Below, piece by piece: positions 53,301 through 63,517 of a DNA stretch of 64,000 nucleotides. The translations under genes were made by a program, and so were the position numbers. A model generated the notes under the pieces. It worked only from the letters and a program-made list of their open reading frames with translations, had not been told where the DNA came from and searched no databases. The stretch lies in NCBI RefSeq assembly GCF_005048205.1, contig NZ_SUMF01000007.1, positions 1-64,000 on the forward strand, read 5' to 3'. The stretch comes from Chitiniphilus eburneus. GTDB taxonomy: Bacteria > Pseudomonadota > Gammaproteobacteria > Burkholderiales > Chitinibacteraceae. Position 1 is the first letter of the stretch; every line of letters begins with the position of its first letter.

Positions 53301-53327
53301 GCCTGACCGGCGTCGCTGACGGCAGGC
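53301..53327 (+). promoter_or_regulatory. candidate S6:S18 mRNA leader hairpin
   Basis: GCCTG-A-CCG (53301-53309) pairs with CGG-CAGGC (53320-53327) in the rpsF 5' leader, leaving a bulged A and a 10-base loop. Hairpins with CCG in rpsF leaders bind the S6:S18 complex in many bacteria and feed back on translation. The match is by eye only. Confidence 0.45.
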
Positions 53328-53348
53328 TGTAACCCACAAGGAGCATCC

Positions 53349-53717
53349 ATGCGACATTACGAAATCGTGTTCATCGTACACCCCGATCAAAGCGAGCAAG
53401 TGCCCGCCATGATCGATCGCTACAAGGCCATCATCACCGCCGGCAACGGCAGCGTGCATCGCCTGGAAGACTGGGGCCGCCGCCAACTGGCCTACCCGAT
53501 CCAGAAGATCCACAAGGCCCATTACGTGCTGATGAACATCGAGATCGGCCAGGAAACCCTGGACGAACTCGAACACGCATTCAAGTTCAACGACGCAGTA
53601 CTTCGCCACCTGACCATCAAGATGGAACACGCCGTGACCGACGCGTCCCCGATGATGAAGGAAGAAAAGTCCAAGTCGCTGACGTCCCCGGCCCTGGAAG
53701 GTCAGGTCGCGGCCTAA
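53349..53717 (+). CDS. rpsF: 30S ribosomal protein S6
   Basis: A 122-aa ribosomal protein of the central domain of 16S rRNA. It starts [18 protein letters not shown] and contains [21 protein letters not shown]-like sequence and a charged tail (MKEEKSKSL) of the kind modified by glutamylation in some species. An AAGGAG site precedes ATG 53349. First gene of rpsF-priB-rpsR-rplI. Confidence 0.97.
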   Translation: MRHYEIVFIVHPDQSEQVPAMIDRYKAIITAGNGSVHRLEDWGRRQLAYPIQKIHKAHYVLMNIEIGQETLDELEHAFKFNDAVLRHLTIKMEHAVTDASPMMKEEKSKSLTSPALEGQVAA

Positions 53718-54023
53718 GTGCTGTCACGCAACCGAGTGGTTCTGGGCGGCACGCTGAGCGATTTGCCTGCCCTGCGTTATACCCCGGCCGGCGTTGCGAT
53801 CCAGGAACTGGCGATCAGCCATGAATCGCAGCAGCAGGAAAACGGCGCCGAGCGCCGGGTTCTGGCAACGGTAAAGGCTGTAGCGGTCGGACAGACGGGC
53901 ATGGCGCTCAGTCGTCTGAAACCAGGTCAGGCATTGGTCGTGAAAGGCTTTCTGGCCGCATTCAGCCAGCGCTACCCGGACCGTATCGTGTTGCACATCG
54001 ACGAATACGAATTGTTGAATTGA
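53718..54023 (+). CDS. priB: primosomal replication protein N (PriB)
   Basis: A 101-aa OB-fold protein of the replication restart primosome. It starts at GTG 53718, directly after the rpsF stop. [20 protein letters not shown] and [23 protein letters not shown] fit the family. Its place between rpsF and rpsR is conserved in beta- and gammaproteobacteria. Confidence 0.94.
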   Translation: MLSRNRVVLGGTLSDLPALRYTPAGVAIQELAISHESQQQENGAERRVLATVKAVAVGQTGMALSRLKPGQALVVKGFLAAFSQRYPDRIVLHIDEYELLN

Positions 54024-54033
54024 GGTAATTACC

Positions 54034-54261
54034 ATGTCTCGCAATCTCTTCAAGCGGAAAAAATTCTGCCGCTTCACCGCCGAAGGCATCAAGGAAATCG
54101 ACTACAAGGACATCGGTATCCTGAAGGATTTCATTGCTGAAAACGGCAAGATCATCCCGGCCCGCATCACCGGCACCAAGGCTCGCTATCAGCGCCAGCT
54201 TTCCGCCGCCATCAAGCGCGCCCGTTTCCTGGCCCTGCTGCCGTACACCGACCTGCACTGA
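54034..54261 (+). CDS. rpsR: 30S ribosomal protein S18
   Basis: A 75-aa ribosomal protein that binds next to S6. Sequence [37 protein letters not shown] and [14 protein letters not shown] is typical. An AGGTAATTACC spacer precedes the ATG. Confidence 0.97.
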   Translation: MSRNLFKRKKFCRFTAEGIKEIDYKDIGILKDFIAENGKIIPARITGTKARYQRQLSAAIKRARFLALLPYTDLH

Positions 54262-54279
54262 TCCGGGGAGAACAAGAAC

Positions 54280-54729
54280 ATGCAAATCATTCTGCTCGAG
54301 AAAGTAGCCAACCTGGGTTCCCTGGGCGACGTGGTCAAGGTCAAGGACGGCTTTGCCCGCAACTTCCTGATCCCCCAAGGCAAGGCCAAGCGTGCCAACG
54401 AAGCCAACCTGAAGGAATTCGAAGCTCGCCGCGCCGAGCTGGAAGCCCGTCAGGGCGATATCCTCGCTGCTGCCCAGGCCCGTGCTGAAAAGCTGCAGGA
54501 CGCCGAGATCACCATTTCGCAAAAAGCGGGTGTCGATGGCCGTCTGTTCGGCTCGGTGACCACCGCCGACATCGCCGAAGCAGTGACCGCGTCCGGCGTG
54601 GCCGTGAAGAAGTTCGAAGTGCGTTTGCCCGAAGGCCCGCTGAAGGCCATCGGCGAATACAACATCACCCTGTCGCTGCATCACGACGTCAACGTCGAAG
54701 TGCGCGTGGTGGTGGTTGGCGAAGCCTGA
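54280..54729 (+). CDS. rplI: 50S ribosomal protein L9
   Basis: A 149-aa two-domain ribosomal protein with an N-terminal rRNA-binding domain ([19 protein letters not shown]), a long connecting helix and a C-terminal domain. It is preceded by GGGGAG and followed by a strong terminator. Last gene of the operon. Confidence 0.97.
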   Translation: MQIILLEKVANLGSLGDVVKVKDGFARNFLIPQGKAKRANEANLKEFEARRAELEARQGDILAAAQARAEKLQDAEITISQKAGVDGRLFGSVTTADIAEAVTASGVAVKKFEVRLPEGPLKAIGEYNITLSLHHDVNVEVRVVVVGEA

Positions 54730-54760
54730 TCCAGATCGGTTATCGCTGCTGCACCACCCG

Positions 54761-54795
54761 AAACGGAGGAGTCCCTGGACTCCTCCGTTTTTTTA
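54761..54795 (+). terminator. rho-independent terminator of the rpsF operon
   Basis: AAACGGAGGAGT (54761-54772) pairs with ACTCCTCCGTTT (54779-54790), and the pairing can extend inward. Seven T residues follow from 54788. It lies 31 bp after the rplI stop. Confidence 0.95.
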
Positions 54796-54873
54796 TTGAC
54801 GCACGCGGCAGCGCGACGCCACGGCCCTATAATCAACGGCTAAAGCATCAAAAATCCCACATCGCCGCCCGCA

Positions 54874-56640
54874 ATGCCTACACAAAGCAATCCAACCGAA
54901 ATCGCCCGCGAGACGCTCAAGCAGCTTGCGATGCGTCGCATGGTGCCCACGCCGGATCATTACGGGGAGATCTACCACGCGATCGCCGGCACCCCGGAAG
55001 CGGAACGGCTGCATCCCTTGCTGCCTTCGCTGGAGAAAATGCTGCTCGCCCTGCCCCGCCAGACGCCCGAACTGCGGCGCTGCATGGACGCAATGCGCGA
55101 AGCCACTCGCGAAGGCAACTGGGACAAGGTGCCCGAACTGCTGCTTCGCGCCATGCAGCAGCAGAATGGGCAAGCGCATCTGGCACGGGGGTGGGCGGAT
55201 CTGATCCGTGAACTGATCCGGCAATGGGATGCGCGCAGCGGGGGCTATACGCTCGGGCAGAAGCGCGAGTCGCTGCAACGGGTGCTGATCAACTTCAGTA
55301 ACAACGCCGAGGATTTGAACGAAAAGCTGGATAGCCTGGTTCAGGCCTGGAGCCAGTCTACCCCGGACAGCAGTTTTTCCGAGGCGCTGGGTGGCCCCAT
55401 GATGGGCGGTGGCGCCGACATGGTGCCCGAAGGCAGCATTGCCTGGGCGGACTGGCGCGATGCCCTGGCGGGTACGCTGGAAATCGGCGTAGCCGGCCGG
55501 CTGACCGCCTATCCCGATCTCGCAGCCGAAACGCTGACCCTGGCCAACGAAAACCGCGCCGTGGCCAGCGAGGCCGACCTGCAATTGCTGTTACCGCGGC
55601 TGAAGAAATTCTGGTTGCGGCTGGAACTGGCCAACGATCAGGAGCAACGCCTGTGCGATGGCCTGCTCAGCCTGTTGCGGCTGCTGGCCGACAACATGGG
55701 CGAACTGGTGGTCGAGGATGACTGGCTGCGGGGCCAGATCGCGGTGTTGCAGCACATCATGGCCCGCCCGCTCGACATGAACCTGATCTACGACGCCGAA
55801 ATCGGGTTGAAGGAAGTGATCTACAAGCAGAGCCTGCTCAAGCAGAACCTGCTGGAAGCCCAAAGCGCGCTCAAGAGCATGATCGCCACCTTCGTCGATC
55901 GGCTGGGGTTTCTTTCCGATTCCACCAGCCAGTACCACAGCCGTATCAGCGGCTATGCCGAAGAAATCCAGCAGGCCAAGAATCTCTCCAGCCTGCGCAA
56001 CGTGATGGAGCATCTGATCCAGGATACCCGCTCGATGCAACTGGACGTGCAGCGCAGCCGGGACGAACTGTTGCTGGCCCGGCAGCAGGCGGATCAATCG
56101 GAGGCACGCGCCAAGGAACTGGAGCGTGAACTGCGCCGGATCAGCGAGCAGGTCCGCGCCGACCAGTTGACCGGCGCCCTGAACCGGCGTGGCCTGGAGG
56201 AGAGCTTCGAAGTGGAGGCTGCGCGCATCGAGCGCACCGGCAGCCCGCTCGCGGTGGCGTTGCTGGATCTGGACAACTTCAAGCAGCTCAACGACGTACA
56301 GGGCCACGCAGCGGGCGACAGCGCGCTGGTGCACCTGGTGCGCGTCATCACCGACATGCTACGCCCCACCGATATCGTGGCACGTTATGGTGGCGAGGAA
56401 TTCGTGCTGTTGCTGCCCGATACCGACCTCGACGCCGCCGTACAGGTGTTGCAACGCCTGCAACGCGAGCTGACGCGTCGCTTTTTCCTGCACGAAAACC
56501 GCAAGCTGCTGATCACCTTCAGCGCGGGCGTGACGCTCGCCAAACCGGGCGAGGACCGCTTCAAGGTCATCACCCGCGCCGACGAAGCAATGTATCGGGC
56601 CAAGCAGGCCGGCAAGAACCGGGTGGAAGTGGGCGCCTGA
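54874..56640 (+). CDS. diguanylate cyclase (GGDEF) with long unrecognised N-terminal region
   Basis: A 588-aa c-di-GMP synthase. Residues about 1-410 are soluble and mostly helical with no sensor domain I recognise; a coiled coil (about 365-430) leads into the GGDEF domain (about 430-585). The active site GGEEF is at 506-510, and the inhibitory I-site RPTD at 497-500 is correctly spaced, so product inhibition is expected. No membrane segment is present. TATAAT at 54828-54833 may be its -10 box. It is a possible source of the c-di-GMP that keeps LapA-type adhesins on the surface. Confidence 0.9.
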   Translation: MPTQSNPTEIARETLKQLAMRRMVPTPDHYGEIYHAIAGTPEAERLHPLLPSLEKMLLALPRQTPELRRCMDAMREATREGNWDKVPELLLRAMQQQNGQAHLARGWADLIRELIRQWDARSGGYTLGQKRESLQRVLINFSNNAEDLNEKLDSLVQAWSQSTPDSSFSEALGGPMMGGGADMVPEGSIAWADWRDALAGTLEIGVAGRLTAYPDLAAETLTLANENRAVASEADLQLLLPRLKKFWLRLELANDQEQRLCDGLLSLLRLLADNMGELVVEDDWLRGQIAVLQHIMARPLDMNLIYDAEIGLKEVIYKQSLLKQNLLEAQSALKSMIATFVDRLGFLSDSTSQYHSRISGYAEEIQQAKNLSSLRNVMEHLIQDTRSMQLDVQRSRDELLLARQQADQSEARAKELERELRRISEQVRADQLTGALNRRGLEESFEVEAARIERTGSPLAVALLDLDNFKQLNDVQGHAAGDSALVHLVRVITDMLRPTDIVARYGGEEFVLLLPDTDLDAAVQVLQRLQRELTRRFFLHENRKLLITFSAGVTLAKPGEDRFKVITRADEAMYRAKQAGKNRVEVGA

Positions 56641-56650
56641 AACCATCCAG

Positions 56651-56680
56651 AAAAAACCGGGCCACACATGGCCCGGCTTT
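56651..56680. terminator. bidirectional terminator between the cyclase and hldA
   Basis: CCGGGCCA (56657-56664) pairs with TGGCCCGG (56669-56676). Six A residues precede the stem and CTTT follows, so it can serve the convergent genes on both strands. Confidence 0.85.
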
Positions 56681-56712
56681 GTCTTGCTGAACGCGCATCG
56701 GCAGCCGGGCAT

Positions 56713-57666
56713 TCAGGCGAACAGTTCTTCCGGATGAACCACCGCCGTGCCGAGCTTGCCGACGACGATGCCCGCAGCGCGATTGGACCACTCCATTGCA
56801 GCCGGCAGATCCAGCCCCGCCGCCAGCATCAGCCCCAGGGTTCCGATCACGGTATCGCCCGCGCCCGACACGTCGTATACCTCGCGCGCCACGGTGGGGA
56901 TGTGATGGTCCGCCTGCGCGGCGAACAGGCTCATCCCCTCCTCGCTACGGGTCACCAGCAGGGCATCGAGTTGGAGCTCGTTTCGCAACGCGCGCGCGCG
57001 GCTGGCGAAATCGGCATCGTCACGCCATTGTCCGGCAACCTGCCGGAACTCGGCCCGATTCGGCGTCAGCAAGGTGGCACCACGGTAGTGCCCGTAGTCG
57101 TCCCCTTTCGGATCGACCAGCACCGGTTTACCGGCCTCGCGCGCCGCCGCGATCATCGCCTCCACATGCTTCAACCCGCCCTTGCCGTAATCCGACAGGA
57201 TCACCACATCGGTCGTGGCCAGTTGCTGGCGAAACTCATCCAGCTTGCTGGCCAGCACCTCATGGCTGGGCATCTCCTCGAAGTCGATGCGCAGCAACTG
57301 TTGTTGCCTGGCCAGGACGCGCAGCTTGACCGTCGTCGCGATCTGCGGATCGCGATGCAGATGGGTCGTCACCCCGTTCTCGCGCAACAGCCGCTCCAGG
57401 CTCGATGCCGGCTCGTCATCGCCGACCACCGCCAGCAGCGTCGCCCGGCCGCCCAGCGCCGCGATATTGCGAGCAACGTTGGCCGCGCCACCGGCCCGCT
57501 CTTCGGTGCGCCGGATACGCGCCACCGGCACCGGCGCCTCTGGCGAAATGCGCTCCACATCACCGAACCAGTAACGATCCAGCATCACATCGCCCACCAC
57601 CAGCACGCGAGCGCCGGCGATGGACTGCTTCAGGTTGGCAAGCTCAGTGGCGTCCAATGGCGTCAT
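56713..57666 (-). CDS. hldA: D-glycero-beta-D-manno-heptose-7-phosphate kinase
   Basis: A 317-aa PfkB-family kinase of LPS inner-core heptose synthesis. Motifs are [35 protein letters not shown] and the catalytic [11 protein letters not shown]. It lacks the cytidylyltransferase domain of fused HldE (about 475 aa), so hldC must be elsewhere. It overlaps the end of udg by 23 bases. Confidence 0.93.
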   Translation of the reverse strand: MTPLDATELANLKQSIAGARVLVVGDVMLDRYWFGDVERISPEAPVPVARIRRTEERAGGAANVARNIAALGGRATLLAVVGDDEPASSLERLLRENGVTTHLHRDPQIATTVKLRVLARQQQLLRIDFEEMPSHEVLASKLDEFRQQLATTDVVILSDYGKGGLKHVEAMIAAAREAGKPVLVDPKGDDYGHYRGATLLTPNRAEFRQVAGQWRDDADFASRARALRNELQLDALLVTRSEEGMSLFAAQADHHIPTVAREVYDVSGAGDTVIGTLGLMLAAGLDLPAAMEWSNRAAGIVVGKLGTAVVHPEELFA

Positions 57667-58960
57667 AGTCGATTCCGTATGCCTTGACCGTTTGCGGGTC
57701 GAACAGATTGCGCCCGTCGATGATGACGGGTTGCTTCAACAACGATTTGACACGCTCGAAGTCGGGCGCCTGGAACTCCTTCCATTCGGTCACCACCAGC
57801 AATGCATCCGCGTTGTCGAGGGCAGCCATCGGGCTGGCCGCGTAGTCGATGCGTTCGCCCAGGATGCGGCGCGCTTCCTTCATCGCGACCGGATCGAATG
57901 CGCACACCGTGGCGCCGCGCGACAACAGTTCCTGCACGATCACCAGGCTGGGTGCTTCACGCATGTCGTCGGTGCGCGGCTTGAATGCCAGCCCCCACAG
58001 TGCAAAACGCTTGCCCGTCAGGTCATCGCCAAAGCGCGCCACCACCTTCTGCACCAGACGCAACTTCTGCGCATCGTTCGCGGCCTCCACGGCCGTGAGC
58101 ACCTGCAGATCCATGCCGTTTTCCTGTGCCGAGCGACACAGCGCCTTCACGTCCTTGGGGAAGCAGGACCCACCGTAGCCCACCCCGGGATACAGGAAGC
58201 TGTAGCCGATGCGCGGATCGGAGCCGATCCCGCGCCGGACCAGCTCGATATCCGCACCCAGCACTTCGGCGAGATTGGCCAGCTCGTTCATAAAGGAAAT
58301 ACGCGTGGCCAGCATCGCATTGGCCGCGTATTTGGTCAGTTCGGCCGAACGTACATCCATCACCAGCGTGCGATCATGGTTGCGCTGGAACGGCTGGTAG
58401 ATGGCGCGCATCGCGTGGATCGCGCGTTCGTCGTCGGCACCGACCACGATGCGGTCGGGCTTCATGAAATCTTCGACCGCCGCACCTTCCTTGAGAAATT
58501 CGGGATTCGACACCACGCTGAACGGCAGTTCGACACCACGCTCGCGCAGCGTCTCGCCGATGGCGGCCTTCACCTTGTCGGCGGTACCGACCGGTACCGT
58601 GGATTTATCCACCACCACCTTGTAATCGGTCATGTATCGCGCGATGTTGCGCGCCGCCGCCAGCACGTATTGCAGGTCGGCCGAGCCGTCCTCGTCCGGT
58701 GGCGTGCCCACTGCGATGAACTGCACGGTACCATGCGCAACCGATTCCACGATGTCGGTGGTAAAACGCAGCCGGCCGGCGGCGGCGTTGCGCTGCACGA
58801 TCTCTTCCAGGCCCGGCTCGTAGATGGGAATCTCTCCGCGCTGCAACATCTCGATCTTGCGCGGGTCCAGATCCAGGCAGAGTACGTCGTTGCCGTGCTC
58901 GGACAGGCAGGCGCCGGTCACCAGGCCGACATAGCCCGATCCGATGATGGTGATTTTCAT
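57644..58960 (-). CDS. udg: UDP-glucose 6-dehydrogenase
   Basis: A 438-aa enzyme oxidising UDP-glucose to UDP-glucuronate for envelope polysaccharides. It has an N-terminal NAD fold ([17 protein letters not shown]), the catalytic Cys in YGGSCFPKD (about residue 260), and [18 protein letters not shown]. Its ATG overlaps the pyrF stop (ATGA), and its end overlaps hldA, which points to a tightly coupled unit. Confidence 0.95.
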   Translation of the reverse strand: MKITIIGSGYVGLVTGACLSEHGNDVLCLDLDPRKIEMLQRGEIPIYEPGLEEIVQRNAAAGRLRFTTDIVESVAHGTVQFIAVGTPPDEDGSADLQYVLAAARNIARYMTDYKVVVDKSTVPVGTADKVKAAIGETLRERGVELPFSVVSNPEFLKEGAAVEDFMKPDRIVVGADDERAIHAMRAIYQPFQRNHDRTLVMDVRSAELTKYAANAMLATRISFMNELANLAEVLGADIELVRRGIGSDPRIGYSFLYPGVGYGGSCFPKDVKALCRSAQENGMDLQVLTAVEAANDAQKLRLVQKVVARFGDDLTGKRFALWGLAFKPRTDDMREAPSLVIVQELLSRGATVCAFDPVAMKEARRILGERIDYAASPMAALDNADALLVVTEWKEFQAPDFERVKSLLKQPVIIDGRNLFDPQTVKAYGIDYDAIGRH

Positions 58961-59661
58961 GCTGTGGCCTCGATAGATTGTCGAATCCGTTGCAACGTGG
59001 CGACCGGGTCGTCACTACGGGTAATGGGACGGCCGATGACCAGGTAATCGGCGCCGGCCGCGACCGCCGCCTGCGGCGTCATCACGCGCGATTGATCGTC
59101 CAGGCTGGCATCGGCCGGGCGGATGCCCGGGGTGACCAGTTTGAAGTCCTGCCCGCAGGCGGCCTTGAGCAGTCCCGCTTCCTGCGCCGAGCACACCACG
59201 CCATCCAGGCCACAATCGCGCGTGAGACGCGCCAGGCGCTCGACCTGGACTTCCGGCGCCGGCAAGCCGATCTCGGCAAGCTGGGCCGCGTCCATGCTCG
59301 TCAGCACCGTCACCGCGATCAACAGCGGACGCTGCGGCAGCGCTTCGAGCGCCTCGCGCGTGGTCTCCATCATCCTGCGTCCGCCCGAGGCGTGGACATT
59401 GACCATCCACACGCCCAACGCCGCCGCAGCCTTGCAGGCCTGGGCCACCGTGTTGGGGATATCGTGGAACTTGAGGTCGAGAAATACCTCGAAGCCGCGC
59501 GCAACCAGTTGCTCCACCAGTTGCGGCCCGGCGACGGTGAACAGCTCCTTGCCGACCTTGAGCCGGCACAGCGCCGGCGATACGCGCGCGGCAAAAACGA
59601 GCGCGCCGGCAGCGTCCGGGTAATCCAGCGCAACGACGATGCGCGAATCGGAAACGGTCAT
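58957..59661 (-). CDS. pyrF: orotidine 5'-phosphate decarboxylase
   Basis: A 234-aa TIM barrel making UMP. The catalytic tetrad region is [19 protein letters not shown] and [12 protein letters not shown] are the phosphate-binding parts. The start is ATG 59661 ([16 protein letters not shown]). It follows lapB by 25 bp. Confidence 0.96.
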   Translation of the reverse strand: MTVSDSRIVVALDYPDAAGALVFAARVSPALCRLKVGKELFTVAGPQLVEQLVARGFEVFLDLKFHDIPNTVAQACKAAAALGVWMVNVHASGGRRMMETTREALEALPQRPLLIAVTVLTSMDAAQLAEIGLPAPEVQVERLARLTRDCGLDGVVCSAQEAGLLKAACGQDFKLVTPGIRPADASLDDQSRVMTPQAAVAAGADYLVIGRPITRSDDPVATLQRIRQSIEATA

Positions 59662-59686
59662 GGGTGTGTGACTCGGAAAAGGGAAA

Positions 59687-60862
59687 TCAGGCGGCACCGC
59701 GATTCTTGCGGCCGCGCACCGGCGGGTAGGTTTCCCACTCGGAGCAGGCCGGGCAGTGCCAGAAGTACTGGCGGGCCTTGAAGCCGCAGGTGCTGCAATA
59801 GTAGAGGGTCTGTTCGCGCGTGGCTTCGGTCAGCAGCTTGCCGATGATTTCCAGCTCGTACTTCTGCTCGTCGGGCGCGACCAGCAGATGCGCTTCCAGC
59901 ACTTTGCGCAGCCCCGGCATGGTCGGGTGCGCCTTGAGCTGTTCGCGTACGAACTCATAGGCCGCATCCATGCCACGCTGCGCCATCAGGCGCTCGTAAA
60001 CCAGATCGAGCACGTCCAGCTCCGGATACTGCTGGAGCAGGCGCATCAGCAGTTGCGTACCCTCCTCGTTCTTTCCCAGCGCGTCGTAGGCCGACAGCAG
60101 CTTGCGGGCAACCAGCGCCAGCGCCAGCACGTCCTGGCTCTCGATCTCCAGCCAGAGCCGGATCGCGTCGTCCACCTTGCCGGCCGCCTGTGCGATCTCG
60201 CCCAGCAACAGCTTGGCACGCGCGCATTGGCGGTTTTCGGCCAGCGCCGCCTCCAGGTGTTCGAGCGCCGGTTCCGGCAGGGAACGGGCAAATGCCTGTT
60301 CCGCCAGTTCGCAATGGAACTGGGCGATTTCATGCTGGTAACTGTGGCTTTCATCGCGCATCTGCTGCGCGATGTCGATCGCCTTCTGCCAATCCTTTTC
60401 CTGCTGGTATACCGCCAGCAGTTCGCTGCGCGCCTGCCGCGCATATTCGGTGTTCTGCAACTCGGTCAACAGCGATTCGGCGCGGTCGAACAGGCCGGCC
60501 TTCAGGAAATCCTTGGCCAGCTCGAACTGCGCCGATTGCTTTTGCGTATCGGTCAGATCACGTCGCGCCAGCAATTTCTGGTGCATGCGGATCGCGCGTT
60601 CCAGCTCGCCCCGTCGGCGGAACAGATGGCCCAGGGTGAATTGCAGGTCAACGGTTTCGGCGTGATGGCGGGCGATATCCACATAGACATCCACCGCCTG
60701 GTTGGTCTGCCCGTTGAGCAGGAAATTGAGGCCCTTGAAATAAGCGGCGGGCAGCGAGCGCGTCTCGGAAAGAACGTGCTTGATGTCGATGCGCGCAGCC
60801 AGCCAGCCCAGGCCAAAAAAGACAGGCAGGGCGATCAGCCACCAGTAGGGAAAATCGGACAT
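59687..60862 (-). CDS. lapB: LPS assembly regulator LapB (YciM)
   Basis: A 391-aa membrane-anchored TPR protein that with FtsH controls LpxC level and LPS synthesis. It has one N-terminal helix (about 5-22), about eight TPR units, and a C-terminal rubredoxin-type metal knob ([17 protein letters not shown]). It follows lapA by 24 bp, as in E. coli. Confidence 0.94.
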   Translation of the reverse strand: MSDFPYWWLIALPVFFGLGWLAARIDIKHVLSETRSLPAAYFKGLNFLLNGQTNQAVDVYVDIARHHAETVDLQFTLGHLFRRRGELERAIRMHQKLLARRDLTDTQKQSAQFELAKDFLKAGLFDRAESLLTELQNTEYARQARSELLAVYQQEKDWQKAIDIAQQMRDESHSYQHEIAQFHCELAEQAFARSLPEPALEHLEAALAENRQCARAKLLLGEIAQAAGKVDDAIRLWLEIESQDVLALALVARKLLSAYDALGKNEEGTQLLMRLLQQYPELDVLDLVYERLMAQRGMDAAYEFVREQLKAHPTMPGLRKVLEAHLLVAPDEQKYELEIIGKLLTEATREQTLYYCSTCGFKARQYFWHCPACSEWETYPPVRGRKNRGAA

Positions 60863-60886
60863 GTCGAAGCGTCGGTTGTTGCGCGA

Positions 60887-61192
60887 TCAGACGGCGTCGC
60901 GCGGCTGTTCGAGCAGAGGATCGGGTGCTGCGGGGTGAATGGGCGCCGCCCGGTTGCGCAGTTCCTTGCGCAGGGCGACCAGCTCGCGCCGCTGGCGCAC
61001 CACCTGGCCGAGCGCTGCGGTCAGCCCCAGCAGGGCGCCGAGGATGAAGAAGGCCAGCAGGACCAGGGCCAACGGCGCCTCCCAGCTATACCCCAGGAGG
61101 AACTTCAAGGCGACCGGCTCGGCGTTGTGCATGGCGAAAACGAACAGCACGACGAACAGCAGAAACTTGATCAGCCAGAGCAGATAGCGCAT
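60887..61192 (-). CDS. lapA: LapA-domain inner-membrane protein (YciS)
   Basis: A 101-aa protein with two membrane helices (about 4-20 and 38-62) and a basic coiled-coil tail (RQRRELVALRKELRNR). It is the small partner of LapB in LPS assembly. It is unrelated to the LapA adhesin at the other end of the window, despite the same name. Confidence 0.88.
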   Translation of the reverse strand: MRYLLWLIKFLLFVVLFVFAMHNAEPVALKFLLGYSWEAPLALVLLAFFILGALLGLTAALGQVVRQRRELVALRKELRNRAAPIHPAAPDPLLEQPRDAV

Positions 61193-61317
61193 GGGCGGGC
61201 TCGCATGGTTCCAGGTGCCGCCATTGTAGCCGATTCGTCAGGTTACAGCCCATGCGGGAAGGCGCGGCTTTACGAATCGCAGGTAACGCCTTTTGCCGGC
61301 GCCATGGGTGCGCAGGT

Positions 61318-61346
61318 AAAAAAAACGGCACGCTTACGCGTGCCGT
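61318..61346 (-). terminator. rho-independent terminator of ihfB
   Basis: ACGGCACGC (61325-61333) pairs with GCGTGCCGT (61338-61346). Eight A residues at 61318-61325 give the U-tract on the minus strand. It lies 20 bp after the ihfB stop. Confidence 0.92.
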
Positions 61347-61366
61347 CTGTTCTCCAGCCTGCCGGG

Positions 61367-61651
61367 CTACAGCAGCGCGTCGACGCGCTCCCGCAGCTCC
61401 TTGCCGGCCTTGAAGTGAGGGACGAACTTCTCCGGAACCTCGACTTTGCTGCCGGATTTCGGATTGCGCCCCGTCCGTGGAGGACGATAGTTGAGGTCGA
61501 AGCTGCCGAAGCCGCGAATCTCGATGCGACGGCCTTGAGCCAGGCTCTTGCCCATCGCATCCAGAATGGTCTTGACGGCCAACTCAGCATCTTTTGCCAC
61601 CAACTGCGGATAGCGGTCGGTGAGCTTGGCGATGAGTTCGGACTTGGTCAC
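61367..61651 (-). CDS. ihfB: integration host factor subunit beta
   Basis: A 94-aa DNA-bending protein (HU/IHF family). [24 protein letters not shown] and the intercalating-proline arm [10 protein letters not shown] are diagnostic of IHF-beta rather than HU. It follows rpsA by 12 bp, the order found in most proteobacteria. Confidence 0.96.
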   Translation of the reverse strand: MTKSELIAKLTDRYPQLVAKDAELAVKTILDAMGKSLAQGRRIEIRGFGSFDLNYRPPRTGRNPKSGSKVEVPEKFVPHFKAGKELRERVDALL

Positions 61652-61663
61652 GACAACGATCCC

Positions 61664-63364
61664 TTATTCGGCGGAGCCGGAAAGCTTGGCTTTCAGCAAC
61701 GCGCCCAGGTTGGTCGTGCCGGCGGTGGCGTCGGACGACAGCTGGCTGATGGCAGCCTTCTCTTCGCCCAGGTCCTTGGCCTTGATCGACAGGTTGATCG
61801 AACGGTTCTTGCGATCAACGTTGATGATCATGGCTTCGACTTCGTCGCCTTCCTTCAGCACGGTGCGGATGTCTTCCACGCGGTCGCGGGAAACCTCGGT
61901 TGCGCGCAGGTAGCCTTCCACGTCGTCGGTCAGGGCAATCACGGCACCCTTGGCGTCCATCGACTTGACGGTACCCTTGACGATGGCACCCTTGTCGCTG
62001 GTCGAGACGAAGTTGTTGTACGGATCGCCTTCCAGTTGCTTGATGCCCAGGCTGATGCGTTCCTTGTCGGTATCGATCGACAGGACCAGCGCCTCGACTT
62101 CGTCGCCCTTCTTGAACTGGCGCACGGCTTCTTCGCCGGCCACGTGCCACGACAGGTCGGACAGGTGAACCAGGCCGTCGATGCCGCCCGGCAGGCCGAC
62201 GAACACGCCGAAGTCGGTGATCGACTTGATCGCGCCCTTCAGCTTGTCGCCCTTCTTGAAGTTCTCGGCAAACTCGTCCCACGGGTTGGCCAGGCATTGC
62301 TTCATGCCCAGGCTGATACGACGCTTTTCTTCGTCGATGTCGAGGATCATCACTTCGACTTCGTCACCCAGCGACACCACCTTGGACGGATGGACGTTCT
62401 TGTTGGTCCAATCCATTTCGGAGACGTGCACCAGGCCTTCGATGCCTTGTTCGATCTCGACGAACGCGCCGTAGTCGGTCAGGTTGGTGACCTTGCCGAA
62501 CAGGCGGGTGCCTTGCGGGTAGCGGCGCGACAGGCCCACCCACGGATCTTCGCCCAGTTGCTTCAGGCCCAGCGAAACGCGGTTCTTTTCCTGGTCGAAC
62601 TTGAGGACCTTGGCTTCCACTTCGTCGCCCACGGCGAGCACTTCGCTCGGGTGCTTGACGCGGCGCCATGCCAGGTCGGTGATATGCAGCAGGCCATCGA
62701 TGCCGCCCAGGTCGACGAATGCGCCGTAGTCGGTGATGTTCTTGACCACACCCTTCACCACCACGCCTTCCTTCAGGGTTTCGAGCAGCTTCTGACGCTC
62801 TTCGCCCAGGCTTTCTTCCAGCACGGCACGACGGGAAACGACCACGTTGTTGCGCTTGCGGTCGAGCTTGATCACCTTGAATTCGATTTGCTTGCCTTCG
62901 AACGGGGTGGTGTCCTTCACCGGACGGATATCGACGAGCGAACCCGGCAGGAAGGCGCGCAGGCCGCTGACCATCACGGTCAGACCGCCCTTCACCTTGC
63001 CCGAGATCACGCCGGTCATCACGGCGCCCTTCTCCAGGGCATCTTCCAGTTCGATCCACGAGGCCAGACGCTTGGCCTTTTCACGCGACAGCTTGGTTTC
63101 GCCGTAGCCGTTCTCGAGGCTGTCGATCGCCACCGGAACGAAATCGCCGACCTTGACTTCAACTTCGCCACGGTCGTTCTTGAATTCTTCCAGGGGGATC
63201 AGGGATTCGGACTTCAGGCCGGCATTGACGGTGACGAAATTGTTGTCGACACCGACGACCTCCGCGGTGATCACCTCGCCAGAACGCATTTCCTGGTTCT
63301 TGAGGCTTTCCTCGAACAGGGCGGCAAAGCTCTCCATGGAGCCGGACAGAGTAGCAGTAGTCAT
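61664..63364 (-). CDS. rpsA: 30S ribosomal protein S1
   Basis: A 566-aa RNA-binding protein with six S1 motifs that brings mRNA to the ribosome. Repeats are seen as [49 protein letters not shown] and [25 protein letters not shown]. The ATG at 63364 has no Shine-Dalgarno sequence upstream (CTCCTTCA instead), as known for rpsA in E. coli, where S1 autoregulates. An in-frame extension to 63481 is unlikely. Confidence 0.96.
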   Translation of the reverse strand: MTTATLSGSMESFAALFEESLKNQEMRSGEVITAEVVGVDNNFVTVNAGLKSESLIPLEEFKNDRGEVEVKVGDFVPVAIDSLENGYGETKLSREKAKRLASWIELEDALEKGAVMTGVISGKVKGGLTVMVSGLRAFLPGSLVDIRPVKDTTPFEGKQIEFKVIKLDRKRNNVVVSRRAVLEESLGEERQKLLETLKEGVVVKGVVKNITDYGAFVDLGGIDGLLHITDLAWRRVKHPSEVLAVGDEVEAKVLKFDQEKNRVSLGLKQLGEDPWVGLSRRYPQGTRLFGKVTNLTDYGAFVEIEQGIEGLVHVSEMDWTNKNVHPSKVVSLGDEVEVMILDIDEEKRRISLGMKQCLANPWDEFAENFKKGDKLKGAIKSITDFGVFVGLPGGIDGLVHLSDLSWHVAGEEAVRQFKKGDEVEALVLSIDTDKERISLGIKQLEGDPYNNFVSTSDKGAIVKGTVKSMDAKGAVIALTDDVEGYLRATEVSRDRVEDIRTVLKEGDEVEAMIINVDRKNRSINLSIKAKDLGEEKAAISQLSSDATAGTTNLGALLKAKLSGSAE

Positions 63365-63517
63365 TGAAGGAGTTTTCCAAACACTCCCGTGTGGAACGCG
63401 GGAGCAGGGGTTCGTTGCAATTTGCCGGCCACGCCTTGCGCGCCGCCGGCACCTATTACCCGTCGCAAGACGGGCAATCAAAGGATTTTAGAGATTTCTC
63501 TTTTACTGATCAAGTGT

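Noticed and set aside
60887-61192. Link between this lapA and the adhesin at 1-1742
   Set aside because: This gene encodes the small LPS-assembly LapA-domain protein paired with lapB. The shared name with the LapA adhesin is coincidence.
59756-63367. 1203-codon open frame on the plus strand antisense to pyrF, lapB, lapA, ihfB and rpsA
   Set aside because: It crosses five well-supported genes and its translation is low-complexity His/Gln/Arg/Leu-rich, the usual mirror of GC-rich codon use on the other strand.
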